Source: Nitrosomonas sp. | GTDB lineage: Bacteria > Pseudomonadota > Gammaproteobacteria > Burkholderiales > Nitrosomonadaceae | NCBI GenBank assembly: GCA_016710135.1 | Contig: JADJLM010000002.1 | Span: forward strand, 310,001-374,000 | DNA: 64,000 nucleotides | Direction: 5' to 3' | Part shown: positions 56,083 through 64,000 of the stretch, in pieces | Layout: every line of letters begins with the position of its first letter | Position numbering within the stretch: the first letter of the stretch is position 1 | Notes under the pieces: model-generated | What the model was told of the DNA's origin: nothing | The model's input: the letters and a program-made list of their open reading frames with translations, nothing else | The model's database searches: none | Made by a program: the position numbers and the translations under genes

Positions 56083-57012
56083 TTAGCCAATTGGTATGAT
56101 GGGTAGAGATGAATGTCCAAGAACAGATGCGGTTGCTACATTCTGTATGGTAATGGCCTTAGCAATTCGGTCAGAATCTTGTTTGTTGTTTTCTAGTGCT
56201 AATTCTTGTGCAGCGGTTGCAAAAGTCCAGGCATCAACAACAAAAAGATCATATTGAGGCCCGAAAGTGGCTCTAATAGCTTTGCGGTCGATTGTAGTTC
56301 CTTGTCGCATATTAATCGCAATACAGAGCTCATTATGCGCATCAACTAATTCTTCGTAATTAGCGCCATGATCCTGAGCGGCTTGTATGATAGCTGATCG
56401 ATCTTCGCTAAAGAAGCTTGGATGATCCAGACGATTTTTTGCTTTACTTACAATGGATGCTTTCTCAAGGTCACTGATTACAATGCCATAATTCCCGGCT
56501 AAGCCAGCGATCGGATCAATTTTATCAGTAATATGTTGATAAACTTTCTGTGCGTGAGTACAGGCACCGCACCCACAATTGCTATGGTCATCTCCGTGCA
56601 CTGCAGTCGAGAGTCCTTTTCCTTTGAGAACATCCATGGTTTCGATAGTTAACTGCATTTCGGTTTTATCATTTAGGGCGCCTGAGTCGCCAAGATCCCT
56701 ACCATACACCATCGTTAGGCTCCCACCTGCAGCGGAGGGGGCATTTATTCGTGTGCCTTGTCGATTAGTTCTGCCATCAACACAAATCTCAGGCAAGGTA
56801 CCAGAAACGGGAATGTTAAATTCACCGACTGCTACACGACGGTACATTTCTTTTAATGTGCTCTGATCGATATCAGTTCGATTATCAGGTCCGATTTTAC
56901 CGACACCTAAATTAAATTTTCCCAAAGTATAAAACTCTAATTTAGCTGCTTGACTTGAATCATCACTACTACCTATTAATTGCTGTAACATCTTCTTTAT
57001 ACTTTCAAGCAT
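56083..57012 (-). CDS. Cadmium/zeta-class (CDCA-like) carbonic anhydrase, single repeat
   Basis: About 309 residues resembling one repeat of the diatom cadmium carbonic anhydrase. The metal-site elements appear in order: ICVDGR (C77 counted from the chosen start), then VHGDDHSNCGCG (H139 and C148, with C146 and C151 nearby), then a YDLFVVDAWTFATAAQELAL segment matching the conserved VDGWAASKFGLD region. C-H-C ligation of Zn or Cd is the known arrangement in that class, interconverting CO2 and bicarbonate. ATG 57012 is preceded by AGGGGAAG; an upstream ATG would add 11 residues. No signal peptide, so cytoplasmic. It lies on the same strand as sbtAB and cbb genes. A beta-class enzyme is the alternative; spacing and flanks favour CDCA. 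Confidence 0.75.
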   Translation of the reverse strand: MLESIKKMLQQLIGSSDDSSQAAKLEFYTLGKFNLGVGKIGPDNRTDIDQSTLKEMYRRVAVGEFNIPVSGTLPEICVDGRTNRQGTRINAPSAAGGSLTMVYGRDLGDSGALNDKTEMQLTIETMDVLKGKGLSTAVHGDDHSNCGCGACTHAQKVYQHITDKIDPIAGLAGNYGIVISDLEKASIVSKAKNRLDHPSFFSEDRSAIIQAAQDHGANYEELVDAHNELCIAINMRQGTTIDRKAIRATFGPQYDLFVVDAWTFATAAQELALENNKQDSDRIAKAITIQNVATASVLGHSSLPIIPIG

Positions 57013-57218
57013 AATTCTTCCCCTATAAGTGATGTTATTTTTCAAATTTAACTGACGATAAAAAAACCTTATTCAGATGTCAAGAAAAATTATCGATTCA
57101 CACTAGCGGTAAGGGCAATGTGAATGAAAAAAACTACATTGCTAAGATTGTACGGTGTGATTTGTGAAGGAATCGTGATAAAGCATCACATTTGATGCAA
57201 GCGAAACAAAAGAATCAA

Positions 57219-59018
57219 TCAAAGGGAAACGGATAGCGTGGTTTCCTCTTCTCGTTGCTGTATTTCCCATAATTGTGCATAAATTCCATTGGTAGTGAGG
57301 AGCTGTTGATGATTTCCTTGCTCAACGATGCCTCCTTTATCCATCACTAAAATTTGATCCGCATCAATAATCGTTGAAAGCCGATGCGCTATGATAAGCG
57401 TAGTTCGATTTTTGGATAGCTGCTTGAGTTCATTCTGAATATTTTTTTCAGTTTTGGAATCCAATGCTGATGTTGCTTCATCAAAAATCAGAATCAATGG
57501 GTTTTTAAGGATAGCTCGGGCGATGGCGATTCGTTGTTTTTCACCACCCGATAGCTTTAGTCCTCTTTCCCCAACTTGCGAGTTGTACTGATTCGGTAGG
57601 CTTTGAACAAAATCATGGATATGGGCTAATTTAGCGGCGGCTAGAATTTCTGCTTCGGATGCATCCGGCTTTCCATAAGCGATATTGTAATAAATGCTTT
57701 CATTAAACAGTACGGTGTCTTGGGGAACAATACCGACCATCGAGCGTAAACTTTTTTGAGTGATATTTTTGATGTCATGGTCATTGATCAGGATTGCACC
57801 GCTCGTTGTATCGTAAAAACGGAACAATAAGCGTGCTAATGTGGATTTGCCAGAACCACTATGACCGACGACGGCCAGCGTGCTTCCAAAAGGAATATTA
57901 AAGCTGACATTAAAAAGAATTTGGCGGTTAGGATCATAACTGAAATTGACATTTTTAAAGGCGATTGAAGCGTGCGATATATTTAACGCGATTGCGTTGG
58001 GTTGCTCTTGTATTTCTTGATTCTCGGCTAATAGATTAAACATTTTTTCCATGTCAGCTAAAGAATGCTTGATCTCACGGTAAACGAATCCTAGGAAATG
58101 GAGGGGCATATAGAGTTGTAAGAGAAATGCGTTGACTAATACTAAGTCGCCCAAGGTCATTTCACCGGAAACTACTTTGCTAGTAGCTAATACCATAAGT
58201 GAAGTAACACCGATTGCGATGATGGCACTTTGACCCGTGTTGAGGGTGGCCAGCGAGGTTTGATTGCGAACGGCGGCTTTTTCCCATTGCTGCAAATGTT
58301 CATCATAGCGCTGTGTTTCCCAGGCTTCATTATTGAAGTATTTGACTGTTTCGTAATTTAGCAAGCTGTCAATCGCGCGCGTGTTGGCTTTTGAGTCCAT
58401 ATCATTCATGGTGCGGCGGAAAATCATCCGCCATTCGGTGACAAAAACAGTCAATGCGATGTAAGAAAGCAATGTTATAAAGGTTATGATAAAAAACCAA
58501 ATATCGTATTTAGAAATGAGGATGGCCATAACCAGGCCGATTTCGAGTAAGGTCGGTAGAATATTGAAGAGCATGAAGTTTAATAAAAAAGAGATGCCAC
58601 GTGAGCCGCGCTCGATATCGCGGGATACACCGCCTGTTTGTCTTGTTAAGTGGAAACGAAGTGATAATGAATGCAGATGGCTAAAAATTCGAATTGCGAC
58701 ACGTCGAATTGCGCGCTGCGTTACTTTCGCAAAAATTGCATCGCGTAATTCGCCAAATAAGGTACTGCAGAAGCGCAGAACACCATAAGCAATTAGCAAA
58801 AAAAGTGGTAACGTTATCATCGCCTTTGCAGGGTCTAATGCGTCGATGATTTCTTTAAGGACCAGTGGCACGCTAACATTGGCAAGTTTTGCGAGTAGCA
58901 GTAGCATTAGTGCAATAAGAACACGCCCTTTAAACTCCCATAGGTAAGGTAATAAGGAGCGGATTGTCTTCCAATCATTCCGATTGGTAGGAGGTTTATT
59001 TAGGCGAGTCGCGCGCAT
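57219..59018 (-). CDS. Atm1/HMT-type ABC exporter (fused membrane and ATPase domains)
   Basis: About 599 residues: six membrane helices (about 30-320) followed by an ATPase domain with Walker A GHSGSGKST, signature LSGGEKQR, Walker B LIFDEATSALD and H-loop IAHRLST. The SLRFHLTRQTGGVSRDIERG and LLNYETVKYFNNE segments are typical of the Atm1/HMT1/ABCB7 group, which export glutathione-type thiols or metal conjugates. I chose the ATG at 59018, since the longer frame would overlap the divergent gene at 59052. It follows cbbN on the same strand but with a plus-strand gene between. Confidence 0.88.
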   Translation of the reverse strand: MRATRLNKPPTNRNDWKTIRSLLPYLWEFKGRVLIALMLLLLAKLANVSVPLVLKEIIDALDPAKAMITLPLFLLIAYGVLRFCSTLFGELRDAIFAKVTQRAIRRVAIRIFSHLHSLSLRFHLTRQTGGVSRDIERGSRGISFLLNFMLFNILPTLLEIGLVMAILISKYDIWFFIITFITLLSYIALTVFVTEWRMIFRRTMNDMDSKANTRAIDSLLNYETVKYFNNEAWETQRYDEHLQQWEKAAVRNQTSLATLNTGQSAIIAIGVTSLMVLATSKVVSGEMTLGDLVLVNAFLLQLYMPLHFLGFVYREIKHSLADMEKMFNLLAENQEIQEQPNAIALNISHASIAFKNVNFSYDPNRQILFNVSFNIPFGSTLAVVGHSGSGKSTLARLLFRFYDTTSGAILINDHDIKNITQKSLRSMVGIVPQDTVLFNESIYYNIAYGKPDASEAEILAAAKLAHIHDFVQSLPNQYNSQVGERGLKLSGGEKQRIAIARAILKNPLILIFDEATSALDSKTEKNIQNELKQLSKNRTTLIIAHRLSTIIDADQILVMDKGGIVEQGNHQQLLTTNGIYAQLWEIQQREEETTLSVSL

Positions 59019-59051
59019 TAGATTTAATGTTAATGAATAGGGAGAAAAAAT

Positions 59052-59459
59052 ATGGATATTACTTGTTACCGTAGCCAAGAAATAAGGCGTGAGACACGCC
59101 TTCTCCCCGCTACGACATATAATTTAGCGTGTCAGTTAATTACACGTTGTACCACTGAACATTTATTTGTGCCGATTCGTTCTATGCAGTATTTAGCTAT
59201 TCTAGACAAGAAGGAATTCGTTTTTATTGATGGCGAGCGTAAATGTTGGGTTGATATTTCTTGGCAAAATTTTCAAACTCAAGATCGTACTTCTTTAGAT
59301 CAACCGGTAGCTTATGAAGTGGTTTATTATCGAGAAGATCAAGAAGAGCTGATGCTCCGACTTCAGAAGGAATTTCCGAGCGCACTACAAATCCTCGCAA
59401 ATAAAGCGATAATCAAATCGCCTGCGCAAATCATCCCATTTCCCGTTATCAATACTTAA
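59052..59459 (+). CDS. Conserved-looking protein of unknown function
   Basis: A 135-residue soluble protein that I do not recognise. It has no signal peptide or membrane helix. It contains VPIRSMQYLAILDKKEFVFIDGE, an aromatic WVDISWQNF segment and a helical QEELMLRLQKEFPSALQIL, ending in a proline-rich IIPFPV. GGGAG precedes ATG 59052. It is the only plus-strand gene in the 53-64 kb block, divergent from the Atm1-type exporter and convergent with cbbN. Confidence 0.55.
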   Translation: MDITCYRSQEIRRETRLLPATTYNLACQLITRCTTEHLFVPIRSMQYLAILDKKEFVFIDGERKCWVDISWQNFQTQDRTSLDQPVAYEVVYYREDQEELMLRLQKEFPSALQILANKAIIKSPAQIIPFPVINT

Positions 59460-59510
59460 TTGCCACGGACACGTGGATGAAATCGATTTTTAAAAGCTAA
59501 TTAAGTGATA

Positions 59511-59852
59511 TTAATCATCTTCATCAAGTTCTGCTGACCAACCTTTGCGTTTAGCAATAGTAATCGCTTGACCATAAAGTTTCTCGTGTTTTGCACTTAA
59601 TTCGGGTGGAAGGCGACTAGGTAGGTGTGCAAAGGGTTCCCAAGCGATATAGACTTCTTCATATAAATTCTGCATTTGGGCATGACTCCAGCCAGTACAG
59701 GTCTCTGTTTCGGGTAAAATACCAAAAACCCAGGCATCTAAGACAATGCGTCCTAGATGTGTAAGTCCTCCATTCTCATCTAAATCAATTCCTGCATAGA
59801 CTTGCTGTGACATACTCGCAATGATTCCAAGGTTTAATGTTGTGGTAGCCAA
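59511..59852 (-). CDS. cbbN: CbbN, small protein of the RuBisCO operon
   Basis: A 113-residue soluble protein of unknown function, directly behind cbbO; its first codon (TTG 59852) touches the cbbO stop. An ATG at 59813 (MSQQVYAGIDLDENG) is a possible alternative start. It contains LGRIVLDAWVFGILPETETC and YEEVYIAWEPFAHLPSRLP and ends in an acidic DEDD. In Nitrosomonas europaea the RuBisCO operon is cbbLSQON, and the position and size here fit cbbN. The assignment rests on position, not on a known motif. Confidence 0.65.
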   Translation of the reverse strand: MATTTLNLGIIASMSQQVYAGIDLDENGGLTHLGRIVLDAWVFGILPETETCTGWSHAQMQNLYEEVYIAWEPFAHLPSRLPPELSAKHEKLYGQAITIAKRKGWSAELDEDD

Positions 59853-62180
59853 TTATCGGGTAAGTCCCGCATATAGCAAAGGTAATTTTTCCGGAAGCCG
59901 CTCAACATGATCAACGACCATATAATTTTTAGCACCAAAGATTCGAGAAACATATTGATCTGCGCGAGGATCCAAACTCATACAGAATGTGATGACACCT
60001 GATCTACCCGCTTCTTCAACCGCTTTTTTGGTATCGTAGCGCAAATATTGAGGATCTCTAACATCGACATCAGCAGGTTCCCCATCCGTAATAATCAGTA
60101 GCAATTTTTTGCTGGAACGTTGTAACGTTAAATAGTGACTAGCATGGCGGATTGCAGCGCCCATTCGAGTTGATAACTGACCCGTCATGCCGGCTAATTT
60201 GGTTTTAGGTTGTTCATCGTAGGGCTGATTGAAATCTTTGTATCGAAAGTATTCGACATCATGTCTTCCATCTGAGCAAAACCCATGGATAGCAAAGGGA
60301 TCGCCAATTTTATTAATCGCATCTGCCAACAGCACGGTTGCTTGTCGCGTCAGATCCAGTACGGAAAACTCCTGACCAGCAACGGTTTCATTCGTTGATT
60401 CTGATAAATCGAGCAAGACAAGTACCGATATATCACGGATTTTACGGACTGAACGCATCATAATGCGTGGGTCGGGTTGCTGTCCCATGCGAATATCAAT
60501 GGTGGAAGAAATTGCGGCATTAATATCAATTTCATCGCCATCTTCAAGCTTTCGGATACGCTGAACCCCTTGAGGTTGCATCGCATCCAATAAAAATTTC
60601 ATGCGAGAAATTTCGCGCTTATACTGAGTCGCAATTTGGTCAACAAGCGCAATATCACCAGACTTTGCACGTTTTTCTTGCACAGTGACCCAAGTGGGGC
60701 GCTCAAGCTGAATCTGATAATCCCACTCAGCATAATGAAACGGTGGTGAAACTGGTTCTTTACCTTCCATTTCATTGAAAGAAACCCCCATATCCTCATA
60801 GGGGAAGAATTCAGTACCAACGACCCAGATTTCTTGAGCATCATCACCTGCGTTCTCAACATCGATTTCGTTGGCAAGTTCCATTACATTAACGTATTTG
60901 CGGATTTGCTTAGGTTCTTCGTACCCAGCAGTCTGCGAGTGTTCGAAATTGAATTCTTCAAACTCCCAAAAATAGCGATTATCGTCTAAGTAAGGTGCTG
61001 TCAGAATATCAGTTCGTGGATTAAAAGGGATCTTTTTGCTCATAATTTTATGTGCAAGTTGTACGCCAATTTCCCAGGAAATTTGATTTTCGCTGAGCCG
61101 GTCTTGAGCTTGGGCAAAAAGTAATCGACCTTCGATAATCCATTCATCAGAATCTTGGTAATCAGAATCAAGCAGCGCCCGCGCTAAACGATTCAGGTAA
61201 TCCCCGATGGTGGTTTCCCTATCAGGGGTCGCATCATGGAGCTTAGCCCATATCTGACGTAGTCCAGGAAAACGCTTAATCGAGAGTGCTTCAACACGCG
61301 CATCTTCGATAACTGAAATAACAGCCATCTGTAATGGATTGAGGCTTTCGGCAGAAATAGGGAATTTGGTTTCGACCAAATGGGCTGCAGCATGCGCAGC
61401 AGCAGCACGATAAACTTCACTTGCAGCGATTTCACCATGTGCATCATAAGCATCAGGTAAATGGATCAAATAACTTTCGATATAGGGTCGATAACCTTGG
61501 CGTGTTTCAAAATCTCCCGAAGTAGGTCGCATGAAAAAATCACGTGCCCACAATGCGCGCAAATAAATATTAATCCGACGCTGAATATCTACGAACAAAG
61601 TCCCTTTACGCTCTTTTTGAAGGATCGCAAGAGATTCTTTTGAATTCAAGCTAAAATAATTAATTTGCTCTTCGTAGTTTGTTCGATGGGCATGCGCTCC
61701 CCATAAGGCCCAGCGTCTCAAGCCACCCAATGTAAGATAACCCATTAGCACATCTAGCTTATCAAGCATCGGGCGAATACCGCGTGGCGCCTGCGCTAGG
61801 AGCGTATTGAGGAATTGTAAGTAGTTACGAAACAAGTCCGCGTCACCTAGTCGTTTGGCGGCTGTCGTTGAAGTCGACATGATCAACTCGATAACAGCAC
61901 CCGATGTTTTAGAAGCGAGCATAAGCAGTGTAGTTGCTAAATCGCTGATGACATCCTCACCAATTTCTTTAGCGACTTGTGGCGCTTCATCAATCCAAGC
62001 CTCAACAAGGGCACGACCTTTACCCAATCCTTGCAGTGCTGATGTGCCTTTAATGTAGTTATCAAGCCCTCTTGGAGAGAATACACGAGTTGCGTCGTGC
62101 CAGGTATTTTCCAACAACGCCATAGTTTCGGGCTGAAGCGATTCTAGCAGTTCTGTGTAATCACTAAGATTAATACTCAT
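59853..62180 (-). CDS. cbbO: RuBisCO activase subunit CbbO (von Willebrand A protein)
   Basis: About 775 residues. A long helical N-domain leads to a C-terminal von Willebrand A domain with the MIDAS motif DLSESTNE near residue 590 and a later ITDGEPADVDVRDPQYL. CbbO binds inhibited RuBisCO and acts as adaptor for the AAA+ motor CbbQ, which removes sugar-phosphate inhibitors. It is related to NorD. I chose the ATG at 62180 (MSINLSDYTELLESLQPE); a TTG 33 bases upstream is in frame. It follows cbbQ closely. Confidence 0.92.
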   Translation of the reverse strand: MSINLSDYTELLESLQPETMALLENTWHDATRVFSPRGLDNYIKGTSALQGLGKGRALVEAWIDEAPQVAKEIGEDVISDLATTLLMLASKTSGAVIELIMSTSTTAAKRLGDADLFRNYLQFLNTLLAQAPRGIRPMLDKLDVLMGYLTLGGLRRWALWGAHAHRTNYEEQINYFSLNSKESLAILQKERKGTLFVDIQRRINIYLRALWARDFFMRPTSGDFETRQGYRPYIESYLIHLPDAYDAHGEIAASEVYRAAAAHAAAHLVETKFPISAESLNPLQMAVISVIEDARVEALSIKRFPGLRQIWAKLHDATPDRETTIGDYLNRLARALLDSDYQDSDEWIIEGRLLFAQAQDRLSENQISWEIGVQLAHKIMSKKIPFNPRTDILTAPYLDDNRYFWEFEEFNFEHSQTAGYEEPKQIRKYVNVMELANEIDVENAGDDAQEIWVVGTEFFPYEDMGVSFNEMEGKEPVSPPFHYAEWDYQIQLERPTWVTVQEKRAKSGDIALVDQIATQYKREISRMKFLLDAMQPQGVQRIRKLEDGDEIDINAAISSTIDIRMGQQPDPRIMMRSVRKIRDISVLVLLDLSESTNETVAGQEFSVLDLTRQATVLLADAINKIGDPFAIHGFCSDGRHDVEYFRYKDFNQPYDEQPKTKLAGMTGQLSTRMGAAIRHASHYLTLQRSSKKLLLIITDGEPADVDVRDPQYLRYDTKKAVEEAGRSGVITFCMSLDPRADQYVSRIFGAKNYMVVDHVERLPEKLPLLYAGLTR

Positions 62181-62218
62181 TTGATTTAACGATGGTTGGT
62201 TTATCGATAACAAGCGTC

Positions 62219-63021
62219 TTAGAAAAAGGTAGAAACCGCAGCATCGAGCGCATCACGCATGTCGGGATCATCTGTGATAGGGCGCACTAGGGCGACTCGA
62301 CACGCAGCATGCGCATCTACATTTTTTGCAATAAGACTTCCTGCGTAGATGAGCATACGAGTTGATATGCCTTCATCTAATCCGTGACCTTTTAGATTAC
62401 GTGCCCGTTCTGCAATGGAAACAAGTTTATCCGCTATTTTTTTATCAACGCCAGTTTCATGGGCAACAATCTCGGTTTCTGAATCATGGTCAGGGTAGTT
62501 AAAGTCCAATGCACCAAAGCGCTGCTTGGTGGACTGCTTTAAGTCCTTCATAAGACTTTGGTATCCAGGGTTATAGGAGATAACCAGCTGGAAATCAGCG
62601 TGAGCACGAATTAGCTCCCCTTTTTTTCCAACGGTAAAATACGGCGATTGTCGGTCAATGGATGTATAACGACTGTCGTGTCTTGCCTGGCTTCGACAAC
62701 CTCATCTAAATAACAGATTGCACCATGACGAGCAGCAGTCGTTAGAGGGCCATCTTGCCAACGCGTACCTTGCGCGTCGAGTAAGAATCTTCCAACTAGA
62801 TCAGAAGCTGTCATATCTTCATTACAGGCAACGGTAATCAGGGGTTTTTTCAGTTTCCATGCCATGTATTCTATGAATCGGGTCTTACCACAGCCCGTTG
62901 GTCCCTTAAGCATCATGGGCATCCTAACTGAGTAGGCAGCTTCATAGAGGGCCACTTCGTCTGCAACAGGGTGATAGTAGGGTTGATCTTTGATTAAGTA
63001 TTGCTTAATGGCTTCACTCAT
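62219..63021 (-). CDS. cbbQ: RuBisCO activase motor CbbQ (AAA+ ATPase, frameshifted)
   Basis: A MoxR-type AAA+ ATPase that remodels RuBisCO together with CbbO. Walker A is GPTGCGKTR (residues 40-48), with the CNEDMTASDLVGRFLL element and Walker B ICYLDEVVEAR. The frame breaks in the T run 62621-62627 (A run in the gene): one more A continues GELIRAHADFQLVISYNPGYQ, the sensor region, then KQRFGALDFNYP and ISTRMLIYAGSLI to the stop at 62219. The repaired protein is 267 residues, normal for CbbQ. ATG 63021 is preceded by GGAG. Confidence 0.93.
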
Positions 63022-63078
63022 TTTTTTCTCCAACGGATAACACTTGGTAAAATCGAATTAAATAACCTGGAACAAAAT

Positions 63079-63110
63079 AAAAAACCCCGTTGCTTTGCAG
63101 CAAGCGGGGG
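63079..63110 (-). terminator. Rho-independent terminator between cbbS and cbbQ
   Basis: On the minus strand CCCCGCTTGC pairs with GCAACGGGG (one bulged C) around a short TGCAAA loop, followed by six T. It starts about 30 bases after the cbbS stop and ends 58 bases before the cbbQ start. It should reduce transcription of cbbQON relative to cbbLS. Confidence 0.82.
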
Positions 63111-63139
63111 TTAGTAAGACGGATATCCCGTGCTGCGTA

Positions 63140-63496
63140 TTAAACTGTTTTGCCGCGATAAATCACCATGGATGTCCCTTGGCTTTGTGCAGAATTATCG
63201 TATCCAATGAGTCGAATATGGTTTTCTGGATTGGCTTTATGGCATGCTTCCGCTTCTTTGAGAATCCGATCTACATCGGTTTCTCCAAACATGGGCAGCT
63301 TCCACATGTACCAATAGTTACTCATTAAATATTCAGGTTCGGTATGCTCAATCGCGGGATTCCAACCTTTACTCACGATAAATTGAACTTGTTTCTTAAT
63401 TTGATCTTTGTCCATTGCGGGCAAGTAGGAGAAAGTTTCAAATTTGCGACTAGCAGGATCGCTTAATCGACTTTTGTAATCAATCATTTCTGACAT
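63140..63496 (-). CDS. cbbS: RuBisCO small subunit (form I)
   Basis: A 118-residue small subunit: DPASRKFETFSYLPAMDKDQIKKQVQFIV, the central YWYMWKLPMFGETDVDRIL and EACHKANPENHIRLIGYDN. The N-terminal style and the proteobacterial length fit form IA. It lies 64 bases after cbbL. Eight large and eight small subunits form the holoenzyme. Confidence 0.96.
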   Translation of the reverse strand: MSEMIDYKSRLSDPASRKFETFSYLPAMDKDQIKKQVQFIVSKGWNPAIEHTEPEYLMSNYWYMWKLPMFGETDVDRILKEAEACHKANPENHIRLIGYDNSAQSQGTSMVIYRGKTV

Positions 63497-63560
63497 TATT
63501 AAAACTCCTGGTATGGTTTGGTATTCCTCTGAATTGTATATTCAGAGGAATCGGTCAATA

Positions 63561-64000
63561 TTACTTATGAGCTACGTCTAGCTTGTCAACAGTATCAAAT
63601 TCAAACTTAATTTCTTTCCATGTCTCCATAGCGATTTTAAGTTCAGGGCTATGTTTAGCAGCTTTGGTGAGAATAGCTTTTCCTTCTTTTTCAATTTGTA
63701 TGCCTTGGTTACGCGCTTCAACACACGCTTCCAACGCAACACGGTTAGCTGCAGCACCGGCCGCATTACCCCATGGATGACCCAAAGTACCGCCTCCAAA
63801 TTGTAAGCACGCATCATCACCAAAAATAGCGACGAGTGCGGGCATATGCCATACATGAATTCCACCTGATGCAACTGGGAATACGCCTACCATTGAACCC
63901 CAATCCTGATCAAACATAATGCCACGACTGCGATCTTCCTTAATGAAGCTTTCGCGCATCAAGTCGATCCAACCCAGTGTTGCACCACGATCACCTTCTA
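63561..64000 (-). CDS. cbbL: RuBisCO large subunit, form I (C-terminal part; runs off the window)
   Basis: The last 146 or so residues of the CO2-fixing subunit; the frame is open to the window edge. Recognisable are the flexible loop and helix GGIHVWHMPALVAIFGDDACLQFGGGTLGHPWGN in overlapping short motifs (HVWHMP and QFGGGT are diagnostic), ANRVALEACVEARNQG and the ending KEIKFEFDTVDKL. HVWHMP rather than HAGQMH places it in the green-like form IA/IB group. Together with cbbQ and cbbO and no carboxysome genes it fits the IAq type. Confidence 0.95.
   Translation of the reverse strand, partial: EGDRGATLGWIDLMRESFIKEDRSRGIMFDQDWGSMVGVFPVASGGIHVWHMPALVAIFGDDACLQFGGGTLGHPWGNAAGAAANRVALEACVEARNQGIQIEKEGKAILTKAAKHSPELKIAMETWKEIKFEFDTVDKLDVAHK

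Noticed and set aside
1..64000. Programmed ribosomal frameshifting as an explanation for the broken genes
   Set aside because: Too many unrelated genes are affected, there is no common slippery motif or downstream structure, and relatives of these genes do not use it.
1..64000. CRISPR array or other regularly spaced repeats
   Set aside because: I saw no repeated units of 20-40 bases with unique spacers on either strand.

Overview
The window looks like a chromosomal piece of an AT-rich betaproteobacterium, most likely an ammonia-oxidising Nitrosomonas-type chemolithoautotroph. The main evidence is at the right end: a form I RuBisCO operon in the order cbbL-cbbS-cbbQ-cbbO-cbbN, the layout described for Nitrosomonas europaea. 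Other support comes from an exosortase-type TPR protein (PrsT), a COX15 haem A synthase, the mlaFEDCB set, a ratA/rnfH/smpB block and rpsF-priB-rpsR-rplI-dnaB. The genus is an inference, not something the sequence proves.

Layout. 0-8 kb: end of prsT, an orphan PP-loop ATPase, a FecR-like lipoprotein, AhpD-like, DUF2971 and exported proteins, a lipoprotein hydrolase and a 2-Cys peroxiredoxin. 7.8-8.2 kb: tRNA-His, tRNA-Arg and tRNA-Pro, all on the minus strand. 8.5-12.4 kb: a fused beta-oxidation protein and a thiolase, then a 59-residue orphan. 12.6-23.6 kb: housekeeping (ettA, ctaA, smpB/ratA/rnfH, yciI, a parvulin, alr, ftsYEX, a nuclease). 23.7-28.8 kb: mlaFEDCB, a YadGH-type ABC exporter and ibaG. 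28.8-31.4 kb: a degenerate EAL protein and a frameshifted conserved protein. 31.6-37.3 kb: a tripartite heavy-metal RND efflux operon. 37.3-43.4 kb: a broken Na+/H+ antiporter, pilC-pilD-coaE, cheZ, a beheaded cheY and ridA. 43.4-44.6 kb: an IS5-family element with a corrupted G-rich interior. 44.6-49.1 kb: dnaB, rplI, rpsR, priB, rpsF and hemE. 49.1-64 kb: an inorganic-carbon region, nearly all on the minus strand.

The most interesting part is that last region. A sodium-dependent bicarbonate transporter (SbtA) and its PII-like regulator (SbtB/CPII) lie on the same strand as, and within 15 kb of, a single-repeat carbonic anhydrase of the cadmium/zeta (CDCA) class and the cbbLSQON operon. No carboxysome gene is visible. 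I read this as the parts of a carboxysome-independent CO2/bicarbonate supply system. A two-component system lies between the two halves, followed by a membrane sensor gene broken by an IS481 element.

Caution about the sequence itself: at least fourteen genes carry single-base frameshifts, most of them in short homopolymers. They include coaE, hemE, ctaA, smpB, cbbQ, mlaD and a histidine kinase. One stretch of long G runs inside the IS5 element looks artificial. These are most simply read as indel errors of the sequencing or assembly. I annotate such genes across the break and state where the base is missing or extra.
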